Of a stretch of DNA of 64,000 bases, positions 1 through 13,183 are shown piece by piece. The stretch is from positions 214,169-278,168 of the forward strand of contig JAKUCV010002721.1 of NCBI GenBank assembly GCA_028386065.3, in the 5' to 3' direction. This DNA is from Turnera subulata. Lineage: Eukaryota; Streptophyta; Magnoliopsida; Malpighiales; Passifloraceae. The notes beneath the pieces are model-generated. The model worked only from the letters and a program-made list of their open reading frames with translations, searched no databases and was not told the DNA's origin. The first letter of the stretch is position 1. Every line of letters starts with the position of its first letter. The position numbers and the translations under genes were made by a program.

Positions 1-930
1 GCAACTGCCAGACTAATTACTTACTCACGTATTGTATTATGTATGTTTTTTTTTTTTGAAGGCGTATTATGTATGTAATAAATTGACTACTTGAAAACAT
101 CGTTGATTGGATGAAAAAGTTATTCGATACTAATGCTTTTGAAAAATTGGGGCATATATACACTCAATATCAACCATAATGTTGACAAAAAAATATCAAC
201 CATAATAATTGGAAAACAGATTGCTAAAACATTAAATGGTGTTGTAAGCAAGCAAGAGCTGTTTACTATATAGTTTGGTCAAATAAAAATCAAGACTGGA
301 ACAGAAAGTACTGGAATTACTACGTACATCCTCTCCCTAGCACCCAAGAGGTCCAAGACAATCACGAATCAACCACTCAACAACAAATAGGAGGGTAAAA
401 AAGTTAATAACAATAGTAGTATCATGATGGGTACCTTGCTCATTAAATGTTACGGCCTGTCCACTCCAGAGAGATTCCCTCATTTATGATGGTGGTCTTG
501 CTGGTTCGGTAAGACAGTGGCATCAAGATCATACCCTGTTTGGGGACATATATGGATTTTGAAATAAATTTTCTTCCCCTCTTCCATTTTAACCCTTAAC
601 CACACCCATGCCTGGCCTGCCACCATCGATGACAATCCCTAGTAGCTACCCCCATGCAAAATGGGAACAAAATGAACGTCCCCATGTAGCATTGCCAATA
701 TAGGGTTTGGGTTATTTTAGGCTTTCCCGTTGAAATTTGAAGTGGGTGCCCATAAAGTTGAGATGATCATTTAGTATTGTGGGCAGCCTTTGCAGACCAA
801 CAACAGTAGGGAGCAGGAAAAGAAGAGAAAAAAATAGGTGGGGAGGAGGAATAATAGAGTTAAATGCACCGGCCCGGCTTTCTGCTTTGGTAGTCGCGGC
901 CTTAAATGCTCATGCAGACCCTCCTCCCTC
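1..930. other. Gene-free stretch upstream of MIR171
   Basis: No coding frame with recognisable protein similarity is seen. The sequence is AT-rich with short T runs. A CT/GGA-rich stretch from about 815 to 930 leads into the presumed MIR171 promoter. Short frames here are low-complexity and overlap on both strands, so none is called. Confidence 0.6.
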
Positions 931-934
931 CCCG

Positions 935-943
935 CTATTAAAT
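935..943 (+). promoter_or_regulatory. Possible TATA element of MIR171
   Basis: The sequence CTATTAAAT is followed about 30 bp later by a pyrimidine-rich region with many CTCTC runs, typical of plant transcription starts. It lies about 250 bp upstream of the miRNA hairpin on the same strand. Placement is inference from spacing only. Confidence 0.35.
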
Positions 944-1179
944 CATACCCAGACATTCTTAACTCTCCTCCACACTTTTAGCCTTTCTTCAAAACAACAT
1001 TTGCCCTCTCCCTAGCTACTCTCTCTGTCTCTTTTGGCTACTCTCTCGTTTCCTTCTTGTCTCTGTGTTTCTCTCCTATTTGTATATGTCTATATATTTG
1101 ATCCTCAAGTGATGAGTTTGGAGAAGATGGAAGACAGCGTCGTGCATGATTGATCATTGGCTCGCTGAATTTTTGTGAA

Positions 1180-1326
1180 ACAGTAAATGTGATATTGGCC
1201 TGGTTCACTCAGACATGGAAAAACACTCTCTCAAAAGCAAAAAAAAAAAAAAAAAAATTCTGATTGATTTGCTTTTGCGTGTTGATCTGATTTGATTGAG
1301 CCGTGCCAATATCTCACTGCTCTTTC
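1180..1326 (+). ncRNA. MIR171: MIR171 precursor hairpin
   Basis: The 3' arm (1293-1313) begins TGATTGAGCCGTGCCAAT and is the mature miR171 form with TGATTGAGCCGTGCC. The 5' arm (1193-1213) begins TATTGGCCTGGTTCAC, the known star strand. The two pair along their length with few mismatches, and the duplex has 2-nt 3' overhangs at both ends, as Dicer-like cleavage requires: C1313 pairs with G1191 while the star starts at 1193. The pairing continues below the duplex (cagt/actg). The terminal loop is about 79 nt and holds a run of 19 A (1239-1257). miR171 is known to direct cleavage of HAM/SCL6-type GRAS transcription factor mRNAs, which act in meristem maintenance. The strand is set by the mature sequence reading on plus. 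Confidence 0.92.
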
Positions 1327-1877
1327 ACTGCTGCTCTTTTTTAAGTCTGTAATGCAAACTCCCCAGGCTGCGATTGCTTCATTATTTGGTTTTGCACTTT
1401 GAATATTCTTAAGGAACTTGCTTTCTAAATCTTTGTTTACTAACGTATAAATCACTGGCTTATGTATGCATAATATATATTGTTATATATTCTGCCCTTG
1501 AAGTTGAATTTTCATGTCTATATCGTGCAGCAAGGGCATAATATATAGAAGGAAGGGAATTTGAGGGAACGCATCCGGCAAGAGATGAGCATGTTTTCCC
1601 TGGAGACACGTTTGCCCAAAAGTTGGGATTAGAGTGAAAGACGATCACAGATTGTGCTGGTGATCAATTAATGTGCACCTGATCTCAATTCTTGAAGTAT
1701 TTTGTGACTTATTTCATCATTTTCTTTCTATTTTTTTGATCGATCTAGTTCGCATAGCCAAATTCTAGTAAATAACTAAATGATTAATTTAGTGAAACTT
1801 GGAATCTACATGCTATATATATCACTGGTCATAACTCAGAAGAGCCCTGGTAATTGGTTGCTTTCTTTCTTTTCCTT

Positions 1878-2010
1878 TTTTTTTTTATACTAGAAGAAGA
1901 GTATCCTCGTCGATACGAGACTAATCTCTCTCGGGCTTCGATCGGCACCTGTTAAGGTGGGCACCCCACCAACTGTGCATGCTCCATTCACATCACCAGG
2001 AACCCTTGTT
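1878..2010 (-). mobile_element. Possible SINE 3' remnant
   Basis: Read on the minus strand, a GC-richer block containing GAGATTAGTCTCG and GGTGCCCACC ends in a poly-A stretch (poly-T on plus at about 1878-1888). The layout and wording resemble the better-preserved SINE at 59444-59768. No tRNA-like B box and no convincing target duplication are seen, so this is weakly supported. Confidence 0.25.
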
Positions 2011-5000
2011 ACCCTTGTTGATGCTTAAGGGACCCGGCCCTTTTCTTCTTTGTTTACAACCTGTGTTTCACATCTGATCTTGCCATGATGAACGGTACGA
2101 TGCATCGAGATCACGATAAGTTCCGTAACTTCTTATCGTGCCTATAGTTAATTACATACAACTTTTCTTGAAAGTGCAACTGAACCCTGGTTCGTCACGA
2201 GGTTATTACTGATAAGAACTTAATTTGGAGCTGCATGCGAATAAATAACAGGATATTCGAGTGATGCTATTTGTACATAATTTTTGTATAGAGAAACTTA
2301 AGATATGATAAGTAGTCTCATCACTTTTGTGATGGGTCCGTTATTATCTTCTTAAGAATTCAATCCATATAAATTTTCAATACACACAATGTCGGGGTCA
2401 AGCATTTTCCTTTGGTTTTTAGCAAGAAAGACGATTCGTATTAGAAGAACCATAAAAGGAAGCGTAAATCATTGTGTAGCTTTGCCGTGGTTTAGTTGGT
2501 TGAGCCAACACTCTGGAGAATTAATTAAACCCCCCCTGATTGTCATTTTTAGTGAATAATCTGATTAGGCTCGTTGAGCCAATAGTTTGCCCCGAGTCCA
2601 CGCATACCAACTAGAATTTACAAGTTTAGTTATTTACCCAAAAAAGGACTTAATAGTTTAGTTATTTACCGAAAAAGAACTCACTGATTTAGTTTATATC
2701 CCAGCAAAAATTTATAGCGATTGGTTTATTTTAAACTAACTAAAAAATGTAGAAGTAAAGATGTAAAATGGTTTTATCAAAAAAAAAAAAAAAGATGTAA
2801 GATGGTTGATAAATCAGTTAGGAACTTGGGATAAAAAAAAAAAAAGTATTGTTGGCTGGCAATATGTTTTGTCTTTTTTCCTTTTTTTGTCTGGTTTGTC
2901 CTTTTTATCTTTACTGCGTATTTTCCAATTTGAATCGAATTCATGAGGGAGGATGCCATTACGCCGCAGGGCATGTTGGCATATGTTGATGTATCATCAA
3001 TTCGGGTCTGACTTCAACAACATGGATCCTTTTGTAGCCCTTCAATTGCGGATCTATAATTGTATCCACTTGGCCCGATAGCCATCTGACACCTGCTAGG
3101 TTGGATAAATATTCGGCCCACCAATTATTAGATAATCCAGTAAGCCTAGGCCCAGAGTGGGAGAGAGGGAAATAGACGACAATCAACGACGACAGGTAGT
3201 AACAAATTGGCTTGCAAAGTTTGCTCTCTCATGTACTGATAGTATGAACTGTGGCTAGAGGATCCCCCTCCTGTGTTAATGGACCCTCTTTACTGTATGC
3301 TACTACATCAATAAACGAGACCGTTTCATCTAAAAAAAAGAAGAAATATCTTATTCTAATTTACCGAAAAAAGACATATACTATTCTATTTATGAATAAA
3401 TGAATAGGTTTGGTAGGAGTGGAGACATTAAACTCGGAATTTTTTAGTTGGAGCTTAGGAAATACTTTTAGACAAAATACTTGGTATTCTAGAGAGTCGG
3501 TAGTTTGCTGTCTGACTTAGAAAGTCTCGGATAATTCTTTGTAAAATTGTCATCACAAGCAGCAAGAGAGAAAAGAGTTCTTCATATTTTTCAGAAAGTA
3601 TTCAGTCATATAAAAAAAGAAAAATATTTGTAATAATATTTATTATAAACCAATACCAAAAACAGGACAAGAGAAAAATGATGAGAAACAAGAATGATAA
3701 CAAAAAATAAAGAAAAGATAAATATAATGTACTTCATTGTGATATATATTAGGGAAAATAAGGCAATAAAAACGCTACCCATCCAATCAATCTTTAGTTA
3801 AATCATTAATTGTTGGGAGAATTTTCTTATATATACATATATATATGGTAATCATCACTGACTCCCTATATAAATAATATAACCATATAGGAAACAAAAC
3901 TGGGGAAGGTGAGATTTCCGCCGTCTAATGTCGGATCACAGGGTTGACTAGCTACCACGTCATCTTGCTCTTTCTTTGATCTTGTCCTCATGTATTACTG
4001 CATCTTGGATAAGATCTCATTTGCTGCTGCTGCTTGCTGCTTCTAAATTAAACAAAATACCCATATGGCCATATGCTAATATACTATTATGTGGCGACGC
4101 CCATTTGCGCCAGCAAAGATCTGGCAACTTGCACCAAAATCCCTTTTTAATCTTGTAAGGAGCCAATTCCTGTGTTCTTAAAAGCACTGCCAAACACTTT
4201 TCTTACCTTTCCATGTGGGTTTTAACTCAGCATTTTGGATTCAGTCATTTTGAAATGGTGGACTTTTAACATAATAAACTCAGAAAAACTAAAGATTCCA
4301 AGCTCCCAACCAACCTTTTGAGTTTTGCCCATTCATTGAATCCTTAAAAAGTAATGGAATTGCTCCTAGTTGGGGGGTTATATAGTGTATCCTGATTATG
4401 GGATTGGATATCATATTCCTGTAAGGAAATGTAGGGGAAGAAATGATGTACGCACTTCATTGCTACAAAGTATACATAGTTCGATAGATCAGCATCATGT
4501 CAATCCTGTCCACAAGTTTAAGGTGCTAGTGGTGGTGATGTCAACTATGTTTCCTTTTATTTTGTTTGCAAAAAATGCTATTTTTTTCCAATCAAATGCA
4601 TATTGTGTCCTTACAACTATTACAGGAAATCCTCTTTTTTTTTTCAGATTTTTATATCATTCTAAATTGGAAAACTATGGCAATGTGCTTACTATATTCA
4701 CAAAGGCTCTGCCACGTATGACGATAAGATTATTATTTGCTTGATTTTCCATCTGCTCTTCATAAATTTAATCTGGTCACATACCAAACTATAATAGGTA
4801 AATTTCCTAACAAATATCTTTTACATACATAAAAAAAATCAAATTTGAGACCTACTTAAGCACAACCTTGGGACCAATACAATAAGATAAATGTTGGCAT
4901 AGCATCACACTTTTTTTTTTTGCATTTAAATTTGGAATTGTACAAAAAAAACTTCATTGTCGGTCCAGCTTGATTGATGCACACGAAAAGGCTTTGTTTA

Positions 5001-5381
5001 GAGCAAATTTTTTGAAACATCCGGCCCAGTTCATAGGATATATCACAAGTCACCATCATTAATCCAGGGACCAAAATTATTTTTATCATCCAATTTTAAA
5101 AAAAAAACACATTTGGGCTCACCACTTATGAACTTATCCAATAAAAGGCAGTTATGATTTTATATGCGGACGAAGCTTTAGGCCGACCACCCTGGTGGGT
5201 CCCGCCGGTGCTGACATGGCAAGGCAGGCGAGCCCCCCAAAAGAGAATCCAGAACCGCCCAACACAAACAAAACCCAAAAAAAAAAACTAACCACTTCGA
5301 AAGAAAAGAAAGCAAAGAACAAAAACAAAAACAAAAAAACGCATTCCCTGCTTTTTCTCGTGGAAACCTTTGTGTACTACT

Positions 5382-5398
5382 TCTCTCTCTCTCTCTCT
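5382..5398. repeat. CT microsatellite in kinase 5' leader
   Basis: An uninterrupted CT run lies about 200 bp upstream of the kinase start codon. Such pyrimidine runs are common in plant leaders, and no function is claimed. Confidence 0.8.
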
Positions 5399-5592
5399 TC
5401 TTTCTACTACTTTATTAGCTAAAATTCATCAACCACTTTGCGCGATCCTCCTCCGTTTGTAACGGCGAATGGTTTGTTTTGTTGATCGAGTGTGAGTGTG
5501 AGTGTGTGAGTCAGTGAAGTGGTTAAAATCTTTCTTCTTTTTTGTTTGTTTGGTTTTTATATTAGGGAGTGAGTACATAGTTTTTAGTTGAA

Positions 5593-8500
5593 ATGGCGAT
5601 TGAAGAGGAAGACGTGGAGAGCTGCGGGAGTAGGGCGGTGGAATCCTTCGCGCAAGCGAATCCGAGGCACCACCGGCAGAAGCTTGAGGTGTACAACGAA
5701 GTGCTCCGGCGAATACAGGATTCCAATTACGAGGAAGCGAATCTCCCTGGCTTCGACGATCAGCTCTGGCTCCATTTCAATCGCCTCCCTGCTCGGTATA
5801 TTTCCCTATCTCTCTCTTAGTTTCCTCCTCTTTTTTTTTTTTTTTTTTCTATCGCTTTCATCGAACAAACGCATAGTAGAAAACAGAAGTGAAGGAATAT
5901 GTGTTTTTGGATTATAGTAAGTTTTCTCGCTTTTATGTTTTGCTTGTATAATTCGGTTTGTGATATATATATATATAGGTACGCGTTGGATGTGAACGTG
6001 GAGAGAGCAGAAGATGTGCTTACGCACAAGAGGCTACTTCTGTTGGCAGAAGATCCTGCTAATAGGCCTGCTCTCGAAGTTCGTCTTGTGCAGGTCAGTT
6101 AACCGCTACTCGTTTTTATTTGTTTGTTGTACTTATTTCGTGTCGTTTCGATTTCTTCGTGTTATTTTGAAATTTCCTGTAACTTTATGTGTTATAAGCC
6201 ACTAAATCCTATTGGTTGTGATAACTGCTGCCTCCGTATGGAGATGGATCTGAAATCTGGGGGTTTAAGTGACTGTTCCGAATCGGGGCAGCTTATTATT
6301 AGAGTGGCTCATAGAGGTTGCTCTTTTTTTCGAATATTCAGGTGTATCCTGTTCCCAATGGCAATTCCGTTGATTCTGATCATGTGGATTCTTCAATGCA
6401 AGAGGATGCTCAGAGTTCTTATTTTGCAAGCAGACAAAGGTATGCACATTTTTGTGTTAAAAATTAATAGTGCGGTTACTTTGATTCTCAAGGTTTACTG
6501 AAGTATTTCTGGCAGATGATTTTTTTTTTTTTCTTTTGTCCTTCTATTGATTTAGGTACTTCTGCGTTTATGCTTTTTTTGATTGACTTCTATTGCTGGT
6601 TCTTTCTCTCTCGCGCTTTGCAGCATCCATCCACCACCTACATTTGGTTCATCACCTAATCTTGAAGCAATTGCATTTCAGGCTGGTAGATATTCTGTGA
6701 ATAATGGAGATGGTGCTGTAAATCCAACATCAGTTGTTTCTCGGTAAGTTTTCCTCAAAGAACCTTAGGACATGATTTTGGGTTAAAACTTGTAAGCTGT
6801 TTGTTGTTAGCTTTTTCATTGTGCTATAGTCAATTGAAGCTGAATATTGTTTTACAACTCCAATCTTGTAGGCCTATGCATGAGATTACCTTTTCAACAG
6901 TTGACAGGCCAAAACTCCTCAGTCAGGTTAGTAACCAATATTTTCTCTACTTATACTTCTGACGGTTTATAAACTGTTAGATGAATGATATTATCTATGT
7001 ATGCTGCTCCGGAAAGACATGACCAATAGTTTCAAATGAATATCTGGTTTCAGCTAGAGCGACAACTATAATTTAATTCTATATACATAGCTAGTCCACA
7101 AAGCAGAGGACAAAAAATGTGTGCACATTCCAAAAGGTTGTTTCTGTCCTACTTGCCTATGGGGAAAAAAGAAATGGAGACAACGGTCATTATCTTGGAG
7201 CTGCATTTTGTTGAAGGATGTGAAATATGTTGATGCCACTTGGAGCAGTTCCCTCTTTCTCTCTCGCAAACATTCATGGCACTACCTAACAATATATTTC
7301 TGCTTCTTTCCAGTTGACTTCTCTACTGGCTGAGATTGGATTAAACATTCAAGAAGCTCATGCGTTTTCCACTGTGGATGGGTTTTCTCTGGATGTTTTT
7401 GTTGTTGATGGTTGGCCCCATGAGGTATGGTCTTATAATCAATATAAATTTCTATGATTGATGTAGCTTGATCATTCAATAAGCTTTTTCTTTTCATTAT
7501 GATGTAGCCGAACAATCACTATCACAATTCATCGTTTTTCTTTCATTATTTGCTCATGTAAGAAGATGACAATTATAAAATTTCATATTAATTGTATTTC
7601 ATTTGTGTGTATTACTTCTTTCATAGCGGTAATAGTTTGGTTTCAGTTCACTTTGGATTCCATCTATGTTCCTGGCAATAATAGTTCAGTTTCAATTCAC
7701 CTGGAGTCCTGTTGAACGGATAAGATGATTTGCAGATATGTTGGCCACATCATTCATTTTGTCTAGGATTGTTCTAAAATGTTTACTGTGTTAACATGGG
7801 TGTGTTAAAGATGGGTCAAAAGAGGGTTGAGGGTATGCGGATATACCAAATTTTTCCCTTTTATTTATACCAATATGATATCTTTCTTTTTTCTTTTTCC
7901 AGTGAAGTATGGCACTTTTTTAAGTTGGATATTTTGGAGACTTCTGAAAAATTCTCTCTTTCCTCTTTTGCTATATCATTTTGCTCCCCTGTGGTCGCTA
8001 CTTTCATGTATCAGCATCTCTCACTTTCTGTCAGACTTGAATGCTATGTTTCATCTCAGTTGGTGACTATTTTGTTGTGACCTATGTGTTAATGCATTTT
8101 GTACAACCTACCTGAACGGCCTTGAGCTGTCCTGCATTAGGGTAGAGTGCTTCCCAATTCTATGTTTCCAAGTTACAAGGTCATGGTAGTTTTTAATGGA
8201 TTACACAAGCTTTGTTGTGGGCTCAACCAGAAAGAGACTGTATCATGGAAAGAGCTTTCTTGTGGATTTCCTCTCTTTGCTAGTAGAGGGGTTGTCAATG
8301 CAGGGAAAGAGACTGTATTTGTTATAAACCTTCTCCAAATATCAGAGAGAGGTAATGATAGTTCGATGGTTGAAGAAGTCCCAATGAGCTTCTATCATAT
8401 TTGCACTCTATGTTGCTATGCTAACAGGAGTGATCAGCGGTGGATCCCTGGTAGCAAAGGAAAACCAGAACCTGCTCAATTGTTGCTGTTGGAATGAAGG

Positions 8501-11500
8501 AATAACCTCCTTTTCCTTTTACTGTTAGTGACTATAAGCTTATAGGAAGCTGGAAATTAGCTCATTTAGCTGGGACAAGAACGGATAAAGTTAGAATAGA
8601 GGACTTGGTTAGCATAAGCATTGGAGCAATCTAGAGGGTGGACTGCCCAAGTCAGATATATGATAGTAACTGGAATATATGGAGTAGGAATTTTGTAGAA
8701 TCCAAGTGTAAATTTGGATGTACAAATTTCTACGAAATAACTGAAAGTATAAGCCCTTATTCCTGCTAAAATTTTTAGATCTTCTGTACGTGGTTGGTAA
8801 CCCAGCCTCATACTGTCTTCATATTGTCTTTTAATTTTTATTGGCTTGTGTTCAAGTGAAGTGCTTCTTTTGTTATGCTCTTTTTTAATGTAAACATAAT
8901 TGTTTGACTTACCTCTCTTTTTCTCATCACCTCCGTTGCTTAACATTCTTACATTTTGAAACTATAGGAGACAGAGGAACTGAAAAGTGCCATCGAAAAG
9001 GAGATCTTAAAATCCAAGGTAGGTTTCCTACATGGTTGTCTTTCTCACAGTTCGAGTTCTGTACGTCTCTAGGAGGATATCTTATAGGTATTAAACTTCT
9101 CTTCTGTCAAAGTGCATCAGGGTCATACAGTGTTCTTATGGATTGATAGCTTTATCCATTTTATATGAGACAGTTCTGAAGGATCCATGATGTTATGAAC
9201 TATTGATCTCTATAAACTGGTTGCTTCATAGTACGTCTTCTAAATTCTTTAAAATTGCTGAAGCCATTATTTTTGTCCTTGTTTCTTTGCCAGTGTGGCA
9301 AGATTGTCCGATTGTTACCGCTGTGATAATCTTTTTGAAAGAGCTTAGCAGATGTTGAAGGGAACTGAGACATAAACCTGGGTTTACAGTCTTGCCTTTT
9401 GTGGTAGTAGTTACTGCCTATTCTCCCCTCAATGTACACTTTCTGCTTGATATACTTTCTGACAAATAATGACTCAAAAACAAATTAGTCTTTAATTTAT
9501 CAGTTGGAAGTGCTATAGTTTGGTGCTTAAAGTCTTGATCAGCTAACATTAAAACTTCATGCATCTTTGGCACAGATGCTTATTACTTTCACAGGCTTCT
9601 GGATTCATTAAAATACTTGGGGTGGAATTTGGAATAAGGTTCACTTATGTCTACTGACATTGGAACTGCTATAATTTTCAATCTGAGATGCTTCAACTAT
9701 GTTTGTATGATTGAACAAGTTGAACGTGATTCTTCTCTTGCATCTGAGCATAGTTAGTCTTCCTGGAGCAACCATGTCTTGCTTATTTTGATAGGTTGTC
9801 ATGCTCTGCAGGAGCAATATGGTTCAAAACAGCCTTTATTAACTGCCATCAGTGATCAAAATAGGATAAAGATTGAATCTCTTCCTGAATGCATAGAAAT
9901 ACCTAGCGATGGAACTGATGTCTGGGAAATAGATGCCAGTCAGCTGAAAGTTGAAAACAAAGTCGCATCTGGATCATTTGGTGATTTGTAAGTCCAGTAA
10001 ATTTCAATCTCGTTTTGCTCACTGTACAAATCCTTTGTTAATCATGTTATTTGGCCACTTCAGATACAGAGGCACGTATTGTAGTCAGGAAGTGGCAATC
10101 AAAATCCTCAAGCCTGAGCGTGTCAGCACTGAAATGCTTAGGGAATTTTCACAAGAAGTGTATATACTGAGGTTTGTTGGAATATTTGCATGAAATAAAC
10201 TACTTCCTATCCTAAATTTTTGTTGTTGTATTCATCTACATTTGTATAACTCCATGTTTGGGAACTTTTTTTGGGTTACCCTCCACAACTCTGAATTTTG
10301 TAGTTTTATTAGAGGTACTACCTTATTATACAGAATTCTGCTTGACTTGCATTGTGCCTAAATTGATGTACATTTGGGTACTGCTCGTGAATGAGAATCA
10401 AGATGTGGTCTGAACTCATATTGATTGCAGTTTCCTACACCTTTTGCATGTGATGCATTTCTGTCCTCCCTTTTAGAGGAAAGTTATGCTTCTTCACCCT
10501 CGTGACTATTCTTTCATGATGTATGAGAATTTCTGTTGATATGCAGGAAAGTTCGCCATAAGAATGTTGTGCAATTTATAGGTGCATGCACTCGACCTCC
10601 AAATCTGTGCATCGTGACGGGTACTTCCTAGTGAATTTTCATCTATATACTTTGCGCTGATAAACGTTTTGAAGTGGTGGCATTTTTCTATTTTATATCA
10701 TTGCTTTAAGGGAATTCTTTCACCCTCTCATTCCCTTTCTCAGATGGTACTATTTTGCTAGTGGATGGAATGTGTCTATGTTGTGTTATCATTTGAAACT
10801 TAACATTACCGAATTTCCTTGCACAAGCTCTACCCAGTCCTTCAAGTTTGTACTTTGAAGGATCAATATTTTCCCGTTTACTTCAGTTGTGACCATTTTG
10901 AGATGCTTTGTTTTTGTGTTACCAGAGTTCATGGCTAAAGGAAGCATATATAACTTTCTGCATAAACAGAAGGGCACATTTAAGCTTCCAGCCTTAATCA
11001 AAGTGGCAATTGATGTGTCAAAGGGGATGAACTATCTACACCAAAATAACATTATTCACAGGGACTTGAAAACTGCCAATCTTCTGATGGATGAAAATGA
11101 AGTAAGAGAGTTTTTCTAACTTCGGATATTGTTTTCCCAAATGTTTTTACTTTCCTTCTGTGGAGGCTTATTATCTGTCATTGTTTTCCTTGTAATTGGT
11201 TGCGACTCTAGCCATGCTTTTTACAGGACTTCTTTCTTCTATCTTGCAGCAGTTTTTCATAAATGAGCATGTATGTAGGAGAAATAGAGCTGGTGTTTGA
11301 ATTGTCGCTCACCAAGTTGGAAATTACAACTTGAGTCAAGTTAGATTTTGGAAGTTGGAATTGATGTGGATGGGCTTCAAAATGTTTTTCAGTTTACTAC
11401 TTATCAAGATATGCACTAGAGGGGACAAACATATATTCCAGAAATATGGCCTCTTGTCGTAAAACATTTCATCCTTCGCAGGTCGTTAAGGTTGCTGACT

Positions 11501-12367
11501 TTGGGGTTGCCAGAGTGCAGGCTCAATCTGGAGTAATGACTGCCGAGACTGGAACATACCGCTGGATGGCACCTGAGGTCTGTATTTTTGATGGACAAGA
11601 CCATCTAGTTTCTGTCTTCATAGGATAATTTAAACTATAAAATGGGCATCTGGTCTCTGGTGCCAAAGATTTATGATATGAAGAGCTTCATCCTCGGCAT
11701 TTGCTATATACTTACATTGGTATGTGCTGAATGTAGGTGATTGAACACAAACCATACGATCACAAGGCAGATGTCTTCAGTTTTGGAATAGTCATGTGGG
11801 AGCTTCTAACCGGAGAAGTAAGCCATACAACTTCCCGGAGGGGAAAAATCAAAAATAAATTTCTTTTGTTTGTATGCTATTTGTTACGGCATTAATTTGA
11901 CATCTCAACCACAGTAATCATACTTTTGCAATTGCAATTGCAGCTACCCTATTCATACTTAACCCCGTTGCAGGCAGCTGTTGGAGTGGTGCAAAAGGTA
12001 TTGTTATGTTTTATTATTGAAAATATTCTAAAGAAGTTGTCATTTTCAAAAGATATATTTACAAGTGAGCAATGTTCTTGTAGGGTCTACGACCTACAAT
12101 CCCCAAGAACACTCATCCAAAAGTTGCAGAACTACTTGAGAGATGCTGGCAGCAGGATCCAATCCAAAGACCTACTTTCTCTGAGATCATAGATATCCTA
12201 CAGAAACTAGCCAAGGAGGTAGTGAATTGCATGGAGTTAGGCTTTAGTTCCATGAAGCGGTTCTAACTATTTTGCTGATACAGGTTGGTGCGGAGAGGTT
12301 AGATCATCACAAGGATAAGTCATCAAGTGGCTTCTTTTCTTCTTTCATGAGGGGGGTTCACCATTGA
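5593..12367 (+). CDS. STY46: ACT-domain Raf-like Ser/Thr/Tyr kinase, STY8/STY17/STY46 type
   Basis: Sixteen exons join in frame to 578 codons. Exon ends are 5593-5795, 5979-6093, 6342-6439, 6624-6743, 6872-6926, 7314-7424, 8968-9018, 9812-9987, 10064-10171, 10547-10620, 10926-11101, 11482-11577, 11737-11817, 11944-11997, 12084-12218 and 12284-12367, all with GT/AG. The N-terminal part contains [20 protein letters not shown], a hallmark of this family, then an ACT-like segment ([20 protein letters not shown]). The kinase domain shows a glycine loop ([11 protein letters not shown]), [15 protein letters not shown] and a GTYRWMAPE activation segment. In Arabidopsis these kinases are cytosolic and phosphorylate transit peptides of chloroplast preproteins. 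The similarity of the first 100 residues points to STY46, but STY8 or STY17 cannot be excluded. Intron 6 (1.5 kb) holds no recognised gene. Confidence 0.93.
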
Positions 12368-13183
12368 GTGTGATCTGGAGAATGCTACCAATAAGCCATC
12401 AAAAAACTGGTCGTGTATACATTTTTAATTGTACAGTGCTTTCCCCTAACCGCCTAACTGTGTCTAAGCTTTTGTCTTTTTGTCTTTCTACATTTTTTTC
12501 TTTATCCATCCATTTTGAATAGAAAATTTCAGTCTTCTTCCTCCCCTGTTTTGTTGTTTATCCCAATGGTCCTTGAAACCAGCGTTTTTGCCATCTCTGT
12601 TTCCGTATTATGAGCTTTGGTTGGGAAATATACTGCAATTACAGTTGATGGTGGAATTTGAATGTCTAAAATGTTCTGGGCCTTCTGAATATTCTCTCTG
12701 AGCTAGAGTTATTCCATTAGCATTTAATCCGTGATGGACAATATATCCTATTCCGTTTGGATCAGATTCTTGGCTTAGTCCAGTGGTAAGTGACTTGGTT
12801 TTGGATAGAAAATTTTATTGGGAGACTTACCTACCATAGCAAAGCTCTGGATACCGGATGGACAACAAAAGAATCAATAGAATCAATTGTGCGCCTACTT
12901 CAATAGATTTGGAGGATTCGGGTTCTTCTAAACAGATGTGCAAAAAGGTGCATGTAGATTTATGTGTGGTGCGCACAGAAGTGAATTGCTTTTGTTAATG
13001 GAAATACGTCGACGTTAAGTTGTTATTTGTTAACGGTACTTGTTCTCAAAAAAATATATAAAGAAAAAAAAATTGTTAAACGGTACTTCCGGTCCTACAA
13101 ATTACACCGTCACCGTTACAAATGATCTAGCATGTTAGAATTTCTGAAAGCCCCTTTGGAGAATCCGGTTGAGCAATAGTCCA
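12368..13183. other. Gene-free region between kinase and IQD genes
   Basis: Contains the 3' untranslated region of the kinase gene, including T-rich stretches and a TTGAATAGA segment about 150 bp past the stop, and then AT-rich sequence. The genes are convergent here. No RNA gene or mobile element is recognised. Confidence 0.55.

Larger units (their letters stand above)
1330..5592. other. Gene-free intergenic region between MIR171 and the kinase gene
   Basis: About 4.2 kb of AT-rich sequence. Open frames are short, unsupported by splice structure and not similar to families I know; the longest is 124 codons at 4370-4744. A possible SINE remnant lies near 1878-2010. The last 400 bp include the 5' leader of the kinase gene, with a CT microsatellite at about 5382-5398. 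Nothing else could be identified. Confidence 0.55.

Noticed and set aside
2959..3186. A 75-codon minus frame with IIDPQLKGYKRI
   Set aside because: Vaguely reminiscent of a protein fragment but too short and without a second conserved block. It could be chance.
4370..4744. A 124-codon plus-strand frame in the region upstream of the kinase
   Set aside because: No recognisable domain, hydrophobic low-complexity parts from AT-rich DNA, no supporting splice or promoter pattern.
8147..8497. A 116-codon frame in intron 6 of the kinase gene
   Set aside because: Intronic, with no domain or codon bias. The exon structure of the kinase runs cleanly across it.
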